Positions 50,786-60,519 of a DNA stretch of 64,000 nt are shown piece by piece; positions within the stretch are counted from its first letter, which is position 1, and every line of letters starts with the position of its first letter. The position numbers were made by a program, and so were the translations under genes. A model generated the notes under the pieces. That model was not told the DNA's origin. It was given only the letters and a program-made list of their open reading frames with translations, and ran no database searches. Origin of the DNA: Micromonospora sp. WMMD1120. Lineage in GTDB: Bacteria; Actinomycetota; Actinomycetes; Mycobacteriales; Micromonosporaceae. The stretch spans positions 6,048,001 to 6,112,000 of the forward strand of contig NZ_JARUBO010000005.1 of the NCBI RefSeq assembly GCF_029626235.1. Direction: 5' to 3'.

Positions 50786-51982
50786 TCAGAGCGTCGGGTT
50801 GGTCTCGGAGCCACGCTTGTGGGCTCGTTGGTCGAAGACGGTGATGCCGGCGAGGATCAGCGCCACTGTGACCGCCACGGCGACCGGCGGGAGCAGCACC
50901 ATGGGAACCGCACCCACGACCAGCGCCGCCACGCCGACGAACAGTGCCGGGCAACGCGGCGTGGCGCGACTGCCCTCCTCCAGGAAGCCGCGCCCGATCA
51001 GGAACAGCACCGGGCCGCCGAACACGATGACCACCAGGGCCCAGTCGATCGGCGGGTGCGGATCCTCGATGATCTGTCCGAAGCCGACGGCGGTGCAGAT
51101 GATGCCGCCGACGATGAGCAGCAGGCTGTAGCTCGCCCACCGGGACAGGTGGATCCCCTCCCCGCTCAGGGAGGAAGCGTCTCCGGACTGGACGTGGAAG
51201 AAGTAGATCCGCCAGAAGGCGACGACCGTCACGAACGAGGCGACGAGCGTGATCGTCCCGTCCCGCGAGAAGCCCGGGAAGCTGACGGCGGCACCGGCTT
51301 CGAGCACCACCTCGGCGAGCGCGATCATGAAGAACTGGTTGTACCGCTCGGCGAGATGCACCTGCGAGACGCTGACCCCCAGCGAGGCGAGCTGTGGCCC
51401 GCCCATCCGGGGCAGCGGATAGGTGATGGCGGCGCCGACCAGCTCGATGGCGAGCGCGAGCGTCCAGAAGACGCCCCGCCCCAGCCCACCGCTGATGCCG
51501 CCGCTGATCCAGAGCACACCGGACGCCACGTGCCAGGTGAGCACCCGGATCGAGAACGCCTGCACCGGGTGGCCGCGCAGGGCCAAGGCCAGGAAGAGCG
51601 GTCGGCCGACCTGGATGATCACGTACGTGCAGGAGAAGACGACGCCGCGTTGGCCGAACGCCTGCGGCAACGAGACCGCCAGCACCAGCGTGCCGAACAT
51701 CGTCACCAGCAGGAATGCCTGGAGTTCGGGACGTCGGGGGTCGTACGTGCTGGCCAGCAACGCGTTCAGCGACCAGATCATCCACATCGCCGTGAAGAAG
51801 AGGACGGTCTGGCCCGCCTCGGAGAGCAACGTCTGCCGGACGATGGTCAGATCGTCCGCCACCCGCCCGGCGAGGCGGGCGAGCGCGAAGACGTAGACGA
51901 TGTCGAAGAGCAGTTCAAGGACTGTCGCCGAGTTCGGGCTGCGACTGTCGCCGAACCCCCGGAACATGGTGCGCGTCAGCAC
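50786..51982 (-). CDS. Low-temperature-requirement A (LtrA) family membrane protein
   Basis: A 398-residue protein with about ten to twelve membrane segments and the LtrA signature: NSATVLELLFDIVYVFALARLA, MIWSLNALLASTYDPRRPELQ and YNQFFMIALAEVVLEAG. LtrA proteins were named from Listeria growth at low temperature; their function is not known. GTG 51982 has GAGGAGG upstream. It starts 32 bases from the monooxygenase gene end. Confidence 0.9.
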   Translation of the reverse strand: MLTRTMFRGFGDSRSPNSATVLELLFDIVYVFALARLAGRVADDLTIVRQTLLSEAGQTVLFFTAMWMIWSLNALLASTYDPRRPELQAFLLVTMFGTLVLAVSLPQAFGQRGVVFSCTYVIIQVGRPLFLALALRGHPVQAFSIRVLTWHVASGVLWISGGISGGLGRGVFWTLALAIELVGAAITYPLPRMGGPQLASLGVSVSQVHLAERYNQFFMIALAEVVLEAGAAVSFPGFSRDGTITLVASFVTVVAFWRIYFFHVQSGDASSLSGEGIHLSRWASYSLLLIVGGIICTAVGFGQIIEDPHPPIDWALVVIVFGGPVLFLIGRGFLEEGSRATPRCPALFVGVAALVVGAVPMVLLPPVAVAVTVALILAGITVFDQRAHKRGSETNPTL

Positions 51983-52014
51983 GGAGCCTCCTCGCCGACC
52001 GGCCCACCTGGTCC

Positions 52015-53556
52015 TTATCTGCGTATTTTATCCATCTTTCTTCCCTCCGGGTCGCCGATGGCGGATACCCGCTCGCTGGTCCGCCGGAGCATCCGGGCCG
52101 TCACGTGGCGGTAGGAGCGCGGGTCGACGGGGAACAGCCACTGCCGGGCCCGCGTCAGCGGACCCAGGTTGAGCCCGAGTTCGTCGAGCACCTCGTCGAT
52201 GTTGTGCATGGAGAACGGAATGATGGCGGTGCCCCGGGCGTGCCGTCCCCCGGTGCGCGCCGTCATCCACGCCAGCCGGGCGCGCACCTCCGCACGCATC
52301 ACGTCCTCGGGCGGCAGGGTGATCCCGCCGCGCAGGTACGCGGCCGTCCAGACCGCCGCCATCTCCGCGCTGAGCGGGCTGAAGAACGACGAGTTGTAGC
52401 CGGCGAAGGTCAGACGCGGCACGCCGATCGGCAGGATCTGCCGGTGGAGCAGGAAGTTGCCCGCCTCGTCCTGGAGCCGGGCCCGCACCGCCTCGTCGAG
52501 GAACGGCACCTGCTGGCGGAAGCCGATGCCGCAGATCACCAGGTCGGCGGTGAGCACGGTGCCGTCGGCCAGGCGGGCTGCCGGTCGGCCGCCGTCGACG
52601 AGCAACTCCGTGATCGTCTGGTCCCGGTGCACGGTGATGCGCCCGTCGGCGACCCGCTCGAAGAACCCCTCCGTCACCAGACTGACGGTGCTGCGGGCGA
52701 TGTCCTCGAAGGCGCCGTCCGGAACCAGACCCAACTGGCGCAGCCTGAGCTGCCGGGTCGCGACCGCGCCGACACCGTCGACCATGCTCCGGCGCAGACC
52801 GTCGCCCGGCCCGTGCAGGAACCGCTCGAAACCCCTCAGACGCAGGTAGCGGAACAACGCCTCACCCATCCGGGTGAGCAGCAGGTACTTGTAGTTGAGC
52901 ACGCCGCCGAGCTTCCGGGGCATCTTCCAGAGCAGTCCACGGGCCACGACGTGGGTAGCGGCGGCGACCTCGCTCACCGGGACCGTCACGTCGCACGCGG
53001 ACTTCCCGTAACCGACGACGAGGACGTTGCGGCCGCGGGCCTCCTCGACGTCGTGGAACTCGCCCGCCGCCAGCACCCGCCCGCCGGCGGCGGCGAAGGC
53101 GGCGTGACCGTCGAAGGTGGGGACGAGGGGGTCGGAGAAGATGCCGTTGGCGACGACCAGGTGGTCGTACCGTTCCATCGTCAGCGGCTCCGGCGCGCCG
53201 GCCGGCCGCGACGAGATCAACCACCCGGTCTCGTGGTTGACGAGTTCGGCGGAGACGACCTCGGTGGACAGGCGCAGCGCGTCGGCCAGCCCGAACGTCT
53301 CGACGTAACTCTCCAGGTACCGCTGGACCTGCGCGCCGGACGGCCACTGCGGGTAGTCGGCGGGCATCGGCAGGTCGGACAGGTGATAGGTGCCCTTGTC
53401 GTTCTGTGTGTGCAGGCCCGGATAACGACGGGTGCGGCTCCACACCCCACCGACGTCCGGCGCCTTCTCGAACACGGTGACGTCGAACCCGCCCTGTCGC
53501 AACACCTTGGCCGCGCTCAGGCCGGCGAATCCCGCGCCGACCACGGCAATCCTCAT
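52015..53556 (-). CDS. Flavin-containing monooxygenase
   Basis: A 513-residue FAD/NADPH enzyme. The FAD fingerprint VVGAGFAGLSAAKVL lies at residues about 5-20, then a Baeyer-Villiger/FMO-like VFEKAPDVGGVWSRTRRYPGLHTQ, the NADPH fingerprint VLVVGYGKSACDV and the later VICGIGFRQQVPFL. It oxidises an organic N, S or carbonyl substrate. ATG 53556 has GGAGGAG upstream; a frame open further upstream lacks a start with a good site. Divergent from an AraC regulator that probably controls it. Confidence 0.92.
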   Translation of the reverse strand: MRIAVVGAGFAGLSAAKVLRQGGFDVTVFEKAPDVGGVWSRTRRYPGLHTQNDKGTYHLSDLPMPADYPQWPSGAQVQRYLESYVETFGLADALRLSTEVVSAELVNHETGWLISSRPAGAPEPLTMERYDHLVVANGIFSDPLVPTFDGHAAFAAAGGRVLAAGEFHDVEEARGRNVLVVGYGKSACDVTVPVSEVAAATHVVARGLLWKMPRKLGGVLNYKYLLLTRMGEALFRYLRLRGFERFLHGPGDGLRRSMVDGVGAVATRQLRLRQLGLVPDGAFEDIARSTVSLVTEGFFERVADGRITVHRDQTITELLVDGGRPAARLADGTVLTADLVICGIGFRQQVPFLDEAVRARLQDEAGNFLLHRQILPIGVPRLTFAGYNSSFFSPLSAEMAAVWTAAYLRGGITLPPEDVMRAEVRARLAWMTARTGGRHARGTAIIPFSMHNIDEVLDELGLNLGPLTRARQWLFPVDPRSYRHVTARMLRRTSERVSAIGDPEGRKMDKIRR

Positions 53557-53768
53557 GGTCTCCTCCGCTGTGGGTGAACCGCCGCCGGGCACCACGCCCG
53601 CGGTGGTCGCACGCTAACGAGCAGGCCGGGAAGGTCGCTATCCGCGCCGCGCAGCCACTGTCCGCCGTACGCGGCAGCGAGGTTCTCCCTGTCGGGTGGA
53701 CGGCTTTGCGGTCGTGTCGGCCCGGTCGCGCCGTAGGGTCGGCGCAGCAGGGCGCCCGGAGGTGTCGG

Positions 53769-54731
53769 ATGGATGCGGTGACGGTCCGGACGGACGACGT
53801 CGACCGGGCTCGGGCCGAGGTGGGCCGGGTCTTCTGTCCGCACCGGCTCACCCCGGAGGCGGGCGTACGCGGCATCCACCTGCGGATGGCGGCCCGCCGG
53901 GCGGGCGGGGTGGGGGTCATCGACCTCGACTACGGGCAGGCGGTCCGCATCCAGCCGCCCGCGCTGGAGAGCTTCTACCTCGTCCAGGTCCCCACCGCCG
54001 GCAGCACAGTGGTCCGGCACGCCGGTCAGACGGTGACCTCGACGCCCGACCTCGCCTCGGTGCTGTCCCCGTACGACTCCTCGGACATGCGGTGGTCGGC
54101 GGGGTCGCCGCACCGGATCTTCTACGCCGACCGGCGGGCCGTCGACCGGGAACTCGCCCGTCTCCTGGGCCGTCCGGTGGACGAGCCGGTCCGCCTCGAC
54201 GTCGGCATGGTGACGACCACTCCCTCCGCTCGGGCGTGGGCGCGCGGGGTGGCGTTCCTCGCCGACGAGTTGTCGCAGCCGGCGGAGGCGTCCCTGTTCG
54301 ACGATCCGCAGGTCGCCGACCGCCTCGCCCAGGGGCTCATCGGCCACCTGCTGCTCGCCCACCGGCACAGCCACTCCGACCTGCTCGTCGAGCCGGGCCA
54401 CCAGCCCCACCCCGGGCGCCTCGTCCGCCGGGCCTGCGCCCTCATCTCCGACCACCACGGCGAGGCCCTGACGGTCGGCGACATCGCCGAGGCGCTGCGG
54501 GTGAGCGTACGCAGCCTGCAGGACTGCTTCCGCCGGGAGCTGCACACCACCCCGACGGCGTACCTGCGGGCCTGCCGCCTCGACGCGGCGCACCGGACGC
54601 TCCGCTCGGCCGCGCCGGGAACGTCGGTGACCACCGTCGCCCTCCAGCACGGTTTCCTGCACCTCGGCCGGTTCGCGACCGAGTACCGGAACCGCTTCGG
54701 CGAGGCGCCGTCGGCGACACTGCGTCGCTGA
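53769..54731 (+). CDS. AraC-family regulator
   Basis: A 320-residue regulator. The N-terminal half has an AraC_binding_2-like cupin domain (VRIQPPALESFYLVQVP and SPYDSSDMRWS); the C-terminal half has two helix-turn-helix units with LTVGDIAEALRVSVRSLQDCF and TTVALQHGFLHLGRFATEYRNRFGEAPSATLRR. ATG 53769 with GGAGGTG upstream. Divergent from the flavin monooxygenase, with 212 bases between; it most likely activates that gene. Confidence 0.92.
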   Translation: MDAVTVRTDDVDRARAEVGRVFCPHRLTPEAGVRGIHLRMAARRAGGVGVIDLDYGQAVRIQPPALESFYLVQVPTAGSTVVRHAGQTVTSTPDLASVLSPYDSSDMRWSAGSPHRIFYADRRAVDRELARLLGRPVDEPVRLDVGMVTTTPSARAWARGVAFLADELSQPAEASLFDDPQVADRLAQGLIGHLLLAHRHSHSDLLVEPGHQPHPGRLVRRACALISDHHGEALTVGDIAEALRVSVRSLQDCFRRELHTTPTAYLRACRLDAAHRTLRSAAPGTSVTTVALQHGFLHLGRFATEYRNRFGEAPSATLRR

Positions 54732-54874
54732 CGAGCGCACCGACGCCCGCGGCACCGCCGGCGAAACTGTTATCCCGGCGGGGCCGGCGAGTCTCCTGAG
54801 GGGAGGCGGGTGACGGGGTTCGTCGGTCACCGCCGCAGGACGTAGCGATGTGACCACGCGAAGGAGTCGAGACG

Positions 54875-55981
54875 ATGCGCGTAACCGGCCAGGGTCCAGC
54901 GGACACCGCGAGGGGAGCCCGGGGCCTCCACGCGGACCCCCGACGCGGGCTGCTCGGCCGCCTTCCGACGAGCGCGAAGCGTCTGTTGTGGCCCCTCGCC
55001 GTCGCGGCCCTGGTGGCCGTACTCGTGACCGGTGTGGTCGTCGTGATCCAGCCGACCGGGCCGACGCCCGCCCCGGCGGCGACGCAGGCGGTCGACGCGG
55101 CGCCGTCCGCGAGCCCGCTGCCCGGCACACCCGCCGCGACCGCACCCCCCACCGCCACGGCGGGCCCGACCGGGACGAGCCCGACGCCGACGCCGACGGC
55201 GAGGCCGACGAGCAGCCGTCCGGTGGCCCCGGCGGCCCCCGCCGTGACGTCCCGGCGTAAGGGTGTCGGCGTGTGGACGTTCGACGGCGTCAACCAGGCG
55301 CTGGCCAACTCCGGGGCGAGTTGGTACTACACCTGGGACGTGAAGCACCAGGGTGTCACCAGCCCGTCGGGCACCGAGTTCGTCCCGATGATCTGGGGGG
55401 CGAAGAGCGTCACCGCGAGCAACCTGCGAGAGGCCAGGCAGAACGGCCGCTACCTGCTCGGCTTCAACGAGCCGGACATGACCGGCCAGGCCGAGATGAC
55501 GGTGGAGCAGGCGTTGGAGCTGTGGCCGCAGCTGGAGGCCACCGGCCTACCGCTGGGCAGCCCGGCGGTGGCCTGGGGCGGGGACCGGCCGGGCGAGTGG
55601 CTCGACCGTTTCATGAGCGGCGCGAAGCAGCGCGGCTACCGGGTCGACTTCATCGCCCTGCACTGGTACGGCGGCGACTTCACCACCGCCAACGCGGTCA
55701 ACCAGCTCAGGTCGTACCTCCAGGCCGTGCACGACCGTTACCGGCTGCCGATCTGGCTCACCGAGTTCGCCCTGATCGACTTCTCCGACGGCGTGCGCTT
55801 CCCGACCCAGGCGCAGCAGGCCGCGTTCCTCACCGCGGCGACGAGGATGCTCGGCGGCCTGTCCTGGCTGCACCGCTACGCGTGGTTCGGCCTGCCCGCC
55901 ACGGACAAGGACCAGACCGGGCTCTTCCGCACCGGCGGCACGGCGACCGCCGTCGGCCGCGCCTACCAGGCGGCCCGCTGA
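54875..55981 (+). CDS. Membrane-anchored GH128-type glycosidase
   Basis: A 368-residue protein. A membrane segment (LLWPLAVAALVAVLVTGVVVV) follows a cytoplasmic head of about 35 residues; a Pro/Thr/Ala linker of about 60 residues follows, then a GH128-like (Asl1) barrel starting KGVGVWTFDGVNQ. The general acid/base E199 lies in GFNEPDM and the nucleophile E297 in WLTEFAL. GH128 enzymes cleave beta-1,3-glucan, so it may act on fungal or plant walls, or be linked to the own cell surface. Near a chitinase gene on the same strand. Confidence 0.88.
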   Translation: MRVTGQGPADTARGARGLHADPRRGLLGRLPTSAKRLLWPLAVAALVAVLVTGVVVVIQPTGPTPAPAATQAVDAAPSASPLPGTPAATAPPTATAGPTGTSPTPTPTARPTSSRPVAPAAPAVTSRRKGVGVWTFDGVNQALANSGASWYYTWDVKHQGVTSPSGTEFVPMIWGAKSVTASNLREARQNGRYLLGFNEPDMTGQAEMTVEQALELWPQLEATGLPLGSPAVAWGGDRPGEWLDRFMSGAKQRGYRVDFIALHWYGGDFTTANAVNQLRSYLQAVHDRYRLPIWLTEFALIDFSDGVRFPTQAQQAAFLTAATRMLGGLSWLHRYAWFGLPATDKDQTGLFRTGGTATAVGRAYQAAR

Positions 55982-55988
55982 CCACCGG

Positions 55989-56873
55989 CTACACGTGGTC
56001 CCGCCAGGAGTGACGTGGTGCGTAGCCGAGCAGCCGGCGCGCCTTGTCGATGCTCAGCAACGTCTCGTGCTCGCCCAACTCCCCGCGCACCTCGACACCC
56101 CGGTAGACCTCGGCCATCAGGCTGGCGCTGGACCTGCTCATCACGGTGTCGGCGTTGGCGATGATGAACACGTCGGCGCCGGGCCGGTCGTACGCGAGCG
56201 CGCGCTCGACCGCCTGGGCGCCGTCGCGGGCGTCGATGTAGCCCCACAGGTTCCACCGGCGCAGCATCGGGTCGGCGTCGAAGGACGGGAACGCGGCATA
56301 GTCCTCGACGTCCATCACGTTGGAGAAGCGCAGCCCCACCATGACCAGCTCCGGGTCCCAGCGGCAGAAGTGCCGCGCCATCTCCTCCTCCAGCGCCTTG
56401 TTCAACGAGTACGTCGACTCCGGCCGCGGCGCGTACTCCTCGTCCACCGGCGCGTACGGCGGTGGGGTGTCGAACGGCAGCCCGAGCACCGTCTCGCTGG
56501 ACGCCCAGACGACCCGCTTGATGCCGGCCGCCCGCGCGGCGGCGAACACGTTGTACGTGGCGGCGGAGTTGTTGGCGAAGGTGGTCGCGTTGGACACCAG
56601 CCCGGGGGCGGGGATCGCCGCCAGGTGCACGACCGCCTCGACCCCGCCCGGGTGTTCGTCGACGCCCCCGGTGAACGCCTCCACCACCTGCCCGTAGTCG
56701 GTCAGGTCGGCCAGCAGGAACTCGCCGTCGACGTCGCGCGGATCGCGACCGCCCGCGCGGTCCACGGCCAGCACGTCGACCCCCACCGCGCGCAGGTGGG
56801 TGACCACGGCGCGGCCGAGCTTGCCGGTGGCACCGGTGACGACGACGCGCCTGGGCAGTGCGGAACTGGTCAT
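55989..56873 (-). CDS. NAD(P)-dependent sugar-nucleotide-like epimerase/dehydratase (extended SDR)
   Basis: A 294-residue Rossmann oxidoreductase: VVVTGATGKLGRAVV (cofactor motif), VVHLAAIPAPG, the active site SSETVLG with YSLNKALEEEMARHF (YxxxK), and later VMVGLRFSNVMD. It is typical of extended SDR enzymes such as uronate dehydrogenase; the substrate is unknown. ATG 56873; a GTG two codons upstream is possible. Convergent with the GH128 gene, seven bases apart. Confidence 0.88.
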   Translation of the reverse strand: MTSSALPRRVVVTGATGKLGRAVVTHLRAVGVDVLAVDRAGGRDPRDVDGEFLLADLTDYGQVVEAFTGGVDEHPGGVEAVVHLAAIPAPGLVSNATTFANNSAATYNVFAAARAAGIKRVVWASSETVLGLPFDTPPPYAPVDEEYAPRPESTYSLNKALEEEMARHFCRWDPELVMVGLRFSNVMDVEDYAAFPSFDADPMLRRWNLWGYIDARDGAQAVERALAYDRPGADVFIIANADTVMSRSSASLMAEVYRGVEVRGELGEHETLLSIDKARRLLGYAPRHSWRDHV

Positions 56874-57089
56874 GACCACATCTTCGCCGTCGGCGTTCGG
56901 AAACCCGTACGCGGGTCGGCCCTACCCCTAACCGGCAACCTGGTCCGCGTCCAGGAGCTTCGCTGAGCCGTCCGGTCCTCGACGTACGCCGGGACTGCTG
57001 ACCGGGCGACGCACCCGCGCGTACCTCCGTGATCGGGCCCGCGGGTGCGTAACGTGCAGGGGCAAACGTTGTCGCGACGAGGAGACCTC

Positions 57090-57509
57090 ATGTCCAAGCC
57101 ACCGCTTCCCGACGCCGCGGTCGAGATGCTGCGCAAGCCGAACCCGGCCGTCATGACCACCCTTCGCAACGGTGGTCAGCCGGTCTCGGCCGCCACCTGG
57201 TACCTGTGGGAGGACGGCCGGATCCTGGTGAACATGGACGAGAGCCGCCGTCGGCTGGAGCACATCCGCAACGACCCCCGGGTGTCCCTCACCGTGCTCG
57301 ACGAGGCGGGGTGGTACACGCACGTCAGCATCATCGGGCACGTCGCCGAGCTGCGCGTGGACGAGGGTCTGGCCGACATCGACCGGCTGTCGAAGCACTA
57401 CACCGGCAACGCCTACCCCCGGCGGGAGCGCGGTCGGGTGAGCGCCCTTATCGAGATCGACAGGTGGCACGGCTGGGGTTCGCAGAAGGACAACAACCAG
57501 GTGGGTTGA
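57090..57509 (+). CDS. PPOX-class (F420/FMN-type) oxidoreductase
   Basis: A 139-residue protein of the pyridoxamine-phosphate-oxidase-like split-barrel family: KPNPAVMTTLRNGGQPVSAATWYLWEDGRILVN, then DPRVSLTVLDEAGWYTHVSIIGHV and a final WHGW. In actinomycetes such proteins are often F420-dependent reductases. ATG 57090 with GAGGAGA upstream. Stand-alone gene. Confidence 0.9.
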   Translation: MSKPPLPDAAVEMLRKPNPAVMTTLRNGGQPVSAATWYLWEDGRILVNMDESRRRLEHIRNDPRVSLTVLDEAGWYTHVSIIGHVAELRVDEGLADIDRLSKHYTGNAYPRRERGRVSALIEIDRWHGWGSQKDNNQVG

Positions 57510-57565
57510 GCGGCGGTCCGGTCGCCGGAGACGGCGGCCGGGCGCACCACCGCGTCGGCCGTGGG

Positions 57566-58450
57566 TCAGGGGGTCCGGGTCGCGGTCGAGCGGACGCCGA
57601 CGCGGGTCACCAGGTAGCCGAAGGCCGCCGCGGTGAAGAACATGACGATGCCGTAGACGGCCCCCGGGATCGCCATCCGGGTGCTGTCCAGCAGCGCCGG
57701 GCTGAGCGCGATGGTGATGGCCAGGGTGCTGTTGTGGATGCCGATCTCGAACCCGGCGGCCGTCGCGGCGGCGCGGTCGACCCCGGCGAGGCGCGGCACC
57801 CCGTACCCGATGGCGAGGCTCAGCAGGTTGAAGGCGAGCACGGCCAGCCCGACCGAGACGAAGTAGTCGGCGAGGTTCTCCCGCTCGCCGAGCACGGCGC
57901 CGGCGATCACCGCGACGAGGACGACGACGGACAGCACCCGGACCGGGCGGCGCAACCGCTCGGCGACGTGCGGCAACCGGGCCCGGACCAGCATGCCGAG
58001 CGCGACCGGGACGAGCACGATGGCGAAGACCTGGAGCACCTTGTCGAACTGGAGGCCGATGCTCCTTCCGTCCGGCAGGAAGTACGCGGCCGACAGGTTC
58101 ACCAGGATCGGCAGTGTGAACACGGCGAGCACCGAGTTGACGGCGGTCAACGTGATGTTCAGGGCCACGTGCCCGCCGAACAGGTGACTGTAGAGGTTGG
58201 CGGTCGTGCCGCCCGGTGAGGCGGCCAGCAGCATCATGCCGACGGCCAGCTCGGGCGCGAGGTCGAACGCGAGGACGAGGCAGAAGCAGAGCGCCGGCAG
58301 CAGGAGCACCTGGCACACCAGGGCGATGACGGCGGCTCGCGGGTGCTGGGCCACCCGGCGGAAGTCCGCCATGGTCAGTCCGAGACCCAGACCGAGCATG
58401 ATGATGCCGAGGGCGATGGGCAGTCCGATCAGGGTGACGGCGGAGTCCAT
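57566..58450 (-). CDS. Bile acid:sodium symporter family protein
   Basis: A 294-residue membrane protein with nine or ten segments. Landmarks: MLLAASPGGTTANLYSHLFGGHVALNITLT, the sodium-binding region of the family, and AAGFEIGIHNSTLAITIAL. Bacterial BASS members import organic acids with sodium. ATG 58450. Stand-alone gene between a PPOX gene and the chitinase. Confidence 0.92.
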   Translation of the reverse strand: MDSAVTLIGLPIALGIIMLGLGLGLTMADFRRVAQHPRAAVIALVCQVLLLPALCFCLVLAFDLAPELAVGMMLLAASPGGTTANLYSHLFGGHVALNITLTAVNSVLAVFTLPILVNLSAAYFLPDGRSIGLQFDKVLQVFAIVLVPVALGMLVRARLPHVAERLRRPVRVLSVVVLVAVIAGAVLGERENLADYFVSVGLAVLAFNLLSLAIGYGVPRLAGVDRAAATAAGFEIGIHNSTLAITIALSPALLDSTRMAIPGAVYGIVMFFTAAAFGYLVTRVGVRSTATRTP

Positions 58451-58595
58451 GGCACATGGTTACCGTCGGGTAATGCCGTCACCATCCCCCGTCTGGCTGA
58501 TCGACTATTGACCCCGGACGGTGACCGCCTTAACTTCATCAATCAGATAAGTGTCTTTACTAATTCTGTTCTGATTGTCTCGTGGGAGTGTGCCG

Positions 58596-59921
58596 ATGCG
58601 ACCATTGCGCCACCGCCGACTCACCGCCGTCGTCGCCCTGACGACCCTGCTGATCACCGCCGCCCCTCCGACCGCCGCGAGCGCCGCCGACAACCAGCGT
58701 CGCGCCGGCTACCACCGGGTCGGCTACTTCACCCAGTGGGGCATCTACGGCCGGGCCTTCCCGGTCAAGAAGCTCGACACCTCCGGCGCGGCGAGCCGCC
58801 TCACCCACGTCAACTACGCCTTCGGCAACATCAGCGAGGACGGCCGCTGCTACGTCGACGGCGGGCCCGGTGAGGGCGACGCCTGGGCCGACTACCAGCG
58901 CCCGGTCCCCGCCGAGGAGAGCGTGGACGGCGTCGCGGACGCCCCGGGCCAGGCGCTCAACGGCAACTTCCACCAGCTCGCCAAGCTCAAGGCCAAGCAC
59001 CCCGACCTGAAGGTGCTCATCTCGCTGGGCGGCTGGAGTTGGTCGACCTATTTCTCGAACGCGGCCCGCACCGACGCCTCCCGCAAGGCGTTCGTCGCGT
59101 CCTGCATCGACCTCTACCTGAAGGGCAACCTGCCGGGCAGCACGCCGGGCGCCGGCGCCGGGGTCTTCGACGGCATCGACCTCGACTGGGAGTGGCCCAA
59201 CTCAGACGGTGAGCCGGGCAACGTGATCCGCCCGGAGGACCGGGAGAACTTCACCAAGCTGCTCGCCGAGTTCCGCCGGCAGCTCGACGCGTACGGACGC
59301 ACGACCCGCGCGCACCACCCGCTGACCGCGTTCCTGCCGGCCAACCCGGCCGCCATGGACGCCGGCTACGAGGGTCGCAAGATATTCAGGTACCTCGACT
59401 TCGCCACCGTGCAGGGCTACGACTTCCACGGCGGCTGGGACGCGGTGGCCAACCAGCAGTCCGCGCTGCGGGTGCCGACCGGCTCGCCGGACAACCCGGA
59501 CTTCTCGGTGGAGGTGGCCGTCGACGGCTGGATCGCCCGGGGCGCGCCGCGCGCCAAGCTCGTCCTCGGCATCCCCTACTACGGTCGCGGCTGGACCGGC
59601 ATCACCGGCGGCGGAAACGGCCTCTTCCAACCGGCGACCGGGCCCGCGCCGGCCACCTTCGAGGCCGGCTACGAGGACTACAAGAAGCTCAAGACGCTGG
59701 CCGGCAACGGGTTCGCCGTGCACCGCGACCTGCGCGCCGGGCACGCCTGGCTGTTCGACGGCACGACCCTGTGGACGTACGACGACCCGGCGGTCGTGTT
59801 GCAGAAGACGCTCTACATCCGACGGGCCGGCCTCGGTGGCGCGATGATCTGGTCGCTCGACGGCGACGACGACAACGCCACGCTGACCAAGACCATCGGC
59901 CTCGGGCTCGGCACCCGGTAG
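58596..59921 (+). CDS. Secreted chitinase, GH18
   Basis: A 441-residue secreted enzyme. Signal peptide (RRLTAVVALTTLLITAAPPTAASAA), then a GH18 barrel: VGYFTQWGIYGR, LISLGGWSWS, the catalytic DGIDLDWEW with E199 and its partner Asp residues, and a QGYDFHG motif, with IWSLDGDD closing the barrel. It hydrolyses chitin. No carbohydrate-binding module is present, so it resembles single-domain ChiC-type enzymes without the accessory part. ATG 58596 with GGGAG upstream. A weak inverted repeat (AATCAGA 58541, TCTGATT 58570) is the only regulatory feature seen. Confidence 0.95.
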   Translation: MRPLRHRRLTAVVALTTLLITAAPPTAASAADNQRRAGYHRVGYFTQWGIYGRAFPVKKLDTSGAASRLTHVNYAFGNISEDGRCYVDGGPGEGDAWADYQRPVPAEESVDGVADAPGQALNGNFHQLAKLKAKHPDLKVLISLGGWSWSTYFSNAARTDASRKAFVASCIDLYLKGNLPGSTPGAGAGVFDGIDLDWEWPNSDGEPGNVIRPEDRENFTKLLAEFRRQLDAYGRTTRAHHPLTAFLPANPAAMDAGYEGRKIFRYLDFATVQGYDFHGGWDAVANQQSALRVPTGSPDNPDFSVEVAVDGWIARGAPRAKLVLGIPYYGRGWTGITGGGNGLFQPATGPAPATFEAGYEDYKKLKTLAGNGFAVHRDLRAGHAWLFDGTTLWTYDDPAVVLQKTLYIRRAGLGGAMIWSLDGDDDNATLTKTIGLGLGTR

Positions 59922-59971
59922 CCGTACCGTACGGCCCGTCGCCGGTCGACAGTCGGCTGGCGGCGGGCCCG

Positions 59972-60355
59972 CTACGCGACCTCGCGCACCGCGGCGTCGA
60001 TCAGCGCCGTCACCTGGTCCATGTCCCGGGCCTGGTGTACGTCGACCTCCGCCGACCAGCCCGGTCGGCGCAACCGCACCGTCACGTCCTCGCGGCGGTG
60101 GGTCAACCAGCCGGCGACCGACTGGACCAGCACCATGACAGCCCCGGCGTCGTCGACAGTCACCCGCAGCACGTCGTCGGCGTCGGCGTCGCCCGCCGGC
60201 GACCCGAACGCACCGTCGCCGGCCGGCGGTGCCGCGGATGTGCTGACCACCCCCTCGCGCAACCGGTCCTCGGCGCGCAGCCACGACGCCAGCGAGCGCC
60301 GGGCGTCGGCCGAGGAGGAATCGGGTTGGACCGACAGCGTGATCGTCTCCGGCAT
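59972..60355 (-). CDS. EACC1 (effector-associated constant component) protein, orphan
   Basis: A 127-residue protein: LSVQPDSSSADARRSLASWLRAEDRLREG, then a Gly/Ala-rich loop and VAGWLTHRREDVTVRLRRPGWSAEVD. This is the pattern I know as EACC1, a small constant component that normally accompanies an effector such as a caspase-like peptidase or NTPase in actinomycete conflict systems. Here the neighbours are a chitinase and a secreted peptidase, so it is an orphan or works in trans. ATG 60355; an upstream frame extension has no start with a site. Divergent from the M14 peptidase gene. Confidence 0.75.
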   Translation of the reverse strand: MPETITLSVQPDSSSADARRSLASWLRAEDRLREGVVSTSAAPPAGDGAFGSPAGDADADDVLRVTVDDAGAVMVLVQSVAGWLTHRREDVTVRLRRPGWSAEVDVHQARDMDQVTALIDAAVREVA

Positions 60356-60519
60356 CGTCTCCACCTTCCTGGCATCGACAACGCTCTTCATCCTGCCAGC
60401 CCACCGCCGCGCCGGCATCCCAGGAAGTCGTCGATGTCGATCAGACCTTGACCGTGCTGACCACGGTTCATAGGCTCCGGCCACCGCGAGGCCTTCCCGG
60501 AGAAGGGAACCCGAGAACC

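Noticed and set aside
49372..50844. Plus-strand open frame of about 490 codons
   Set aside because: It runs antisense through the GNAT gene and lacks any family resemblance.
58541..58576. Inverted repeat AATCAGA / TCTGATT before the chitinase gene as operator
   Set aside because: Only seven bases per arm with a 22-base gap in an AT-richer stretch; it does not match the known DasR site. Too weak to list.
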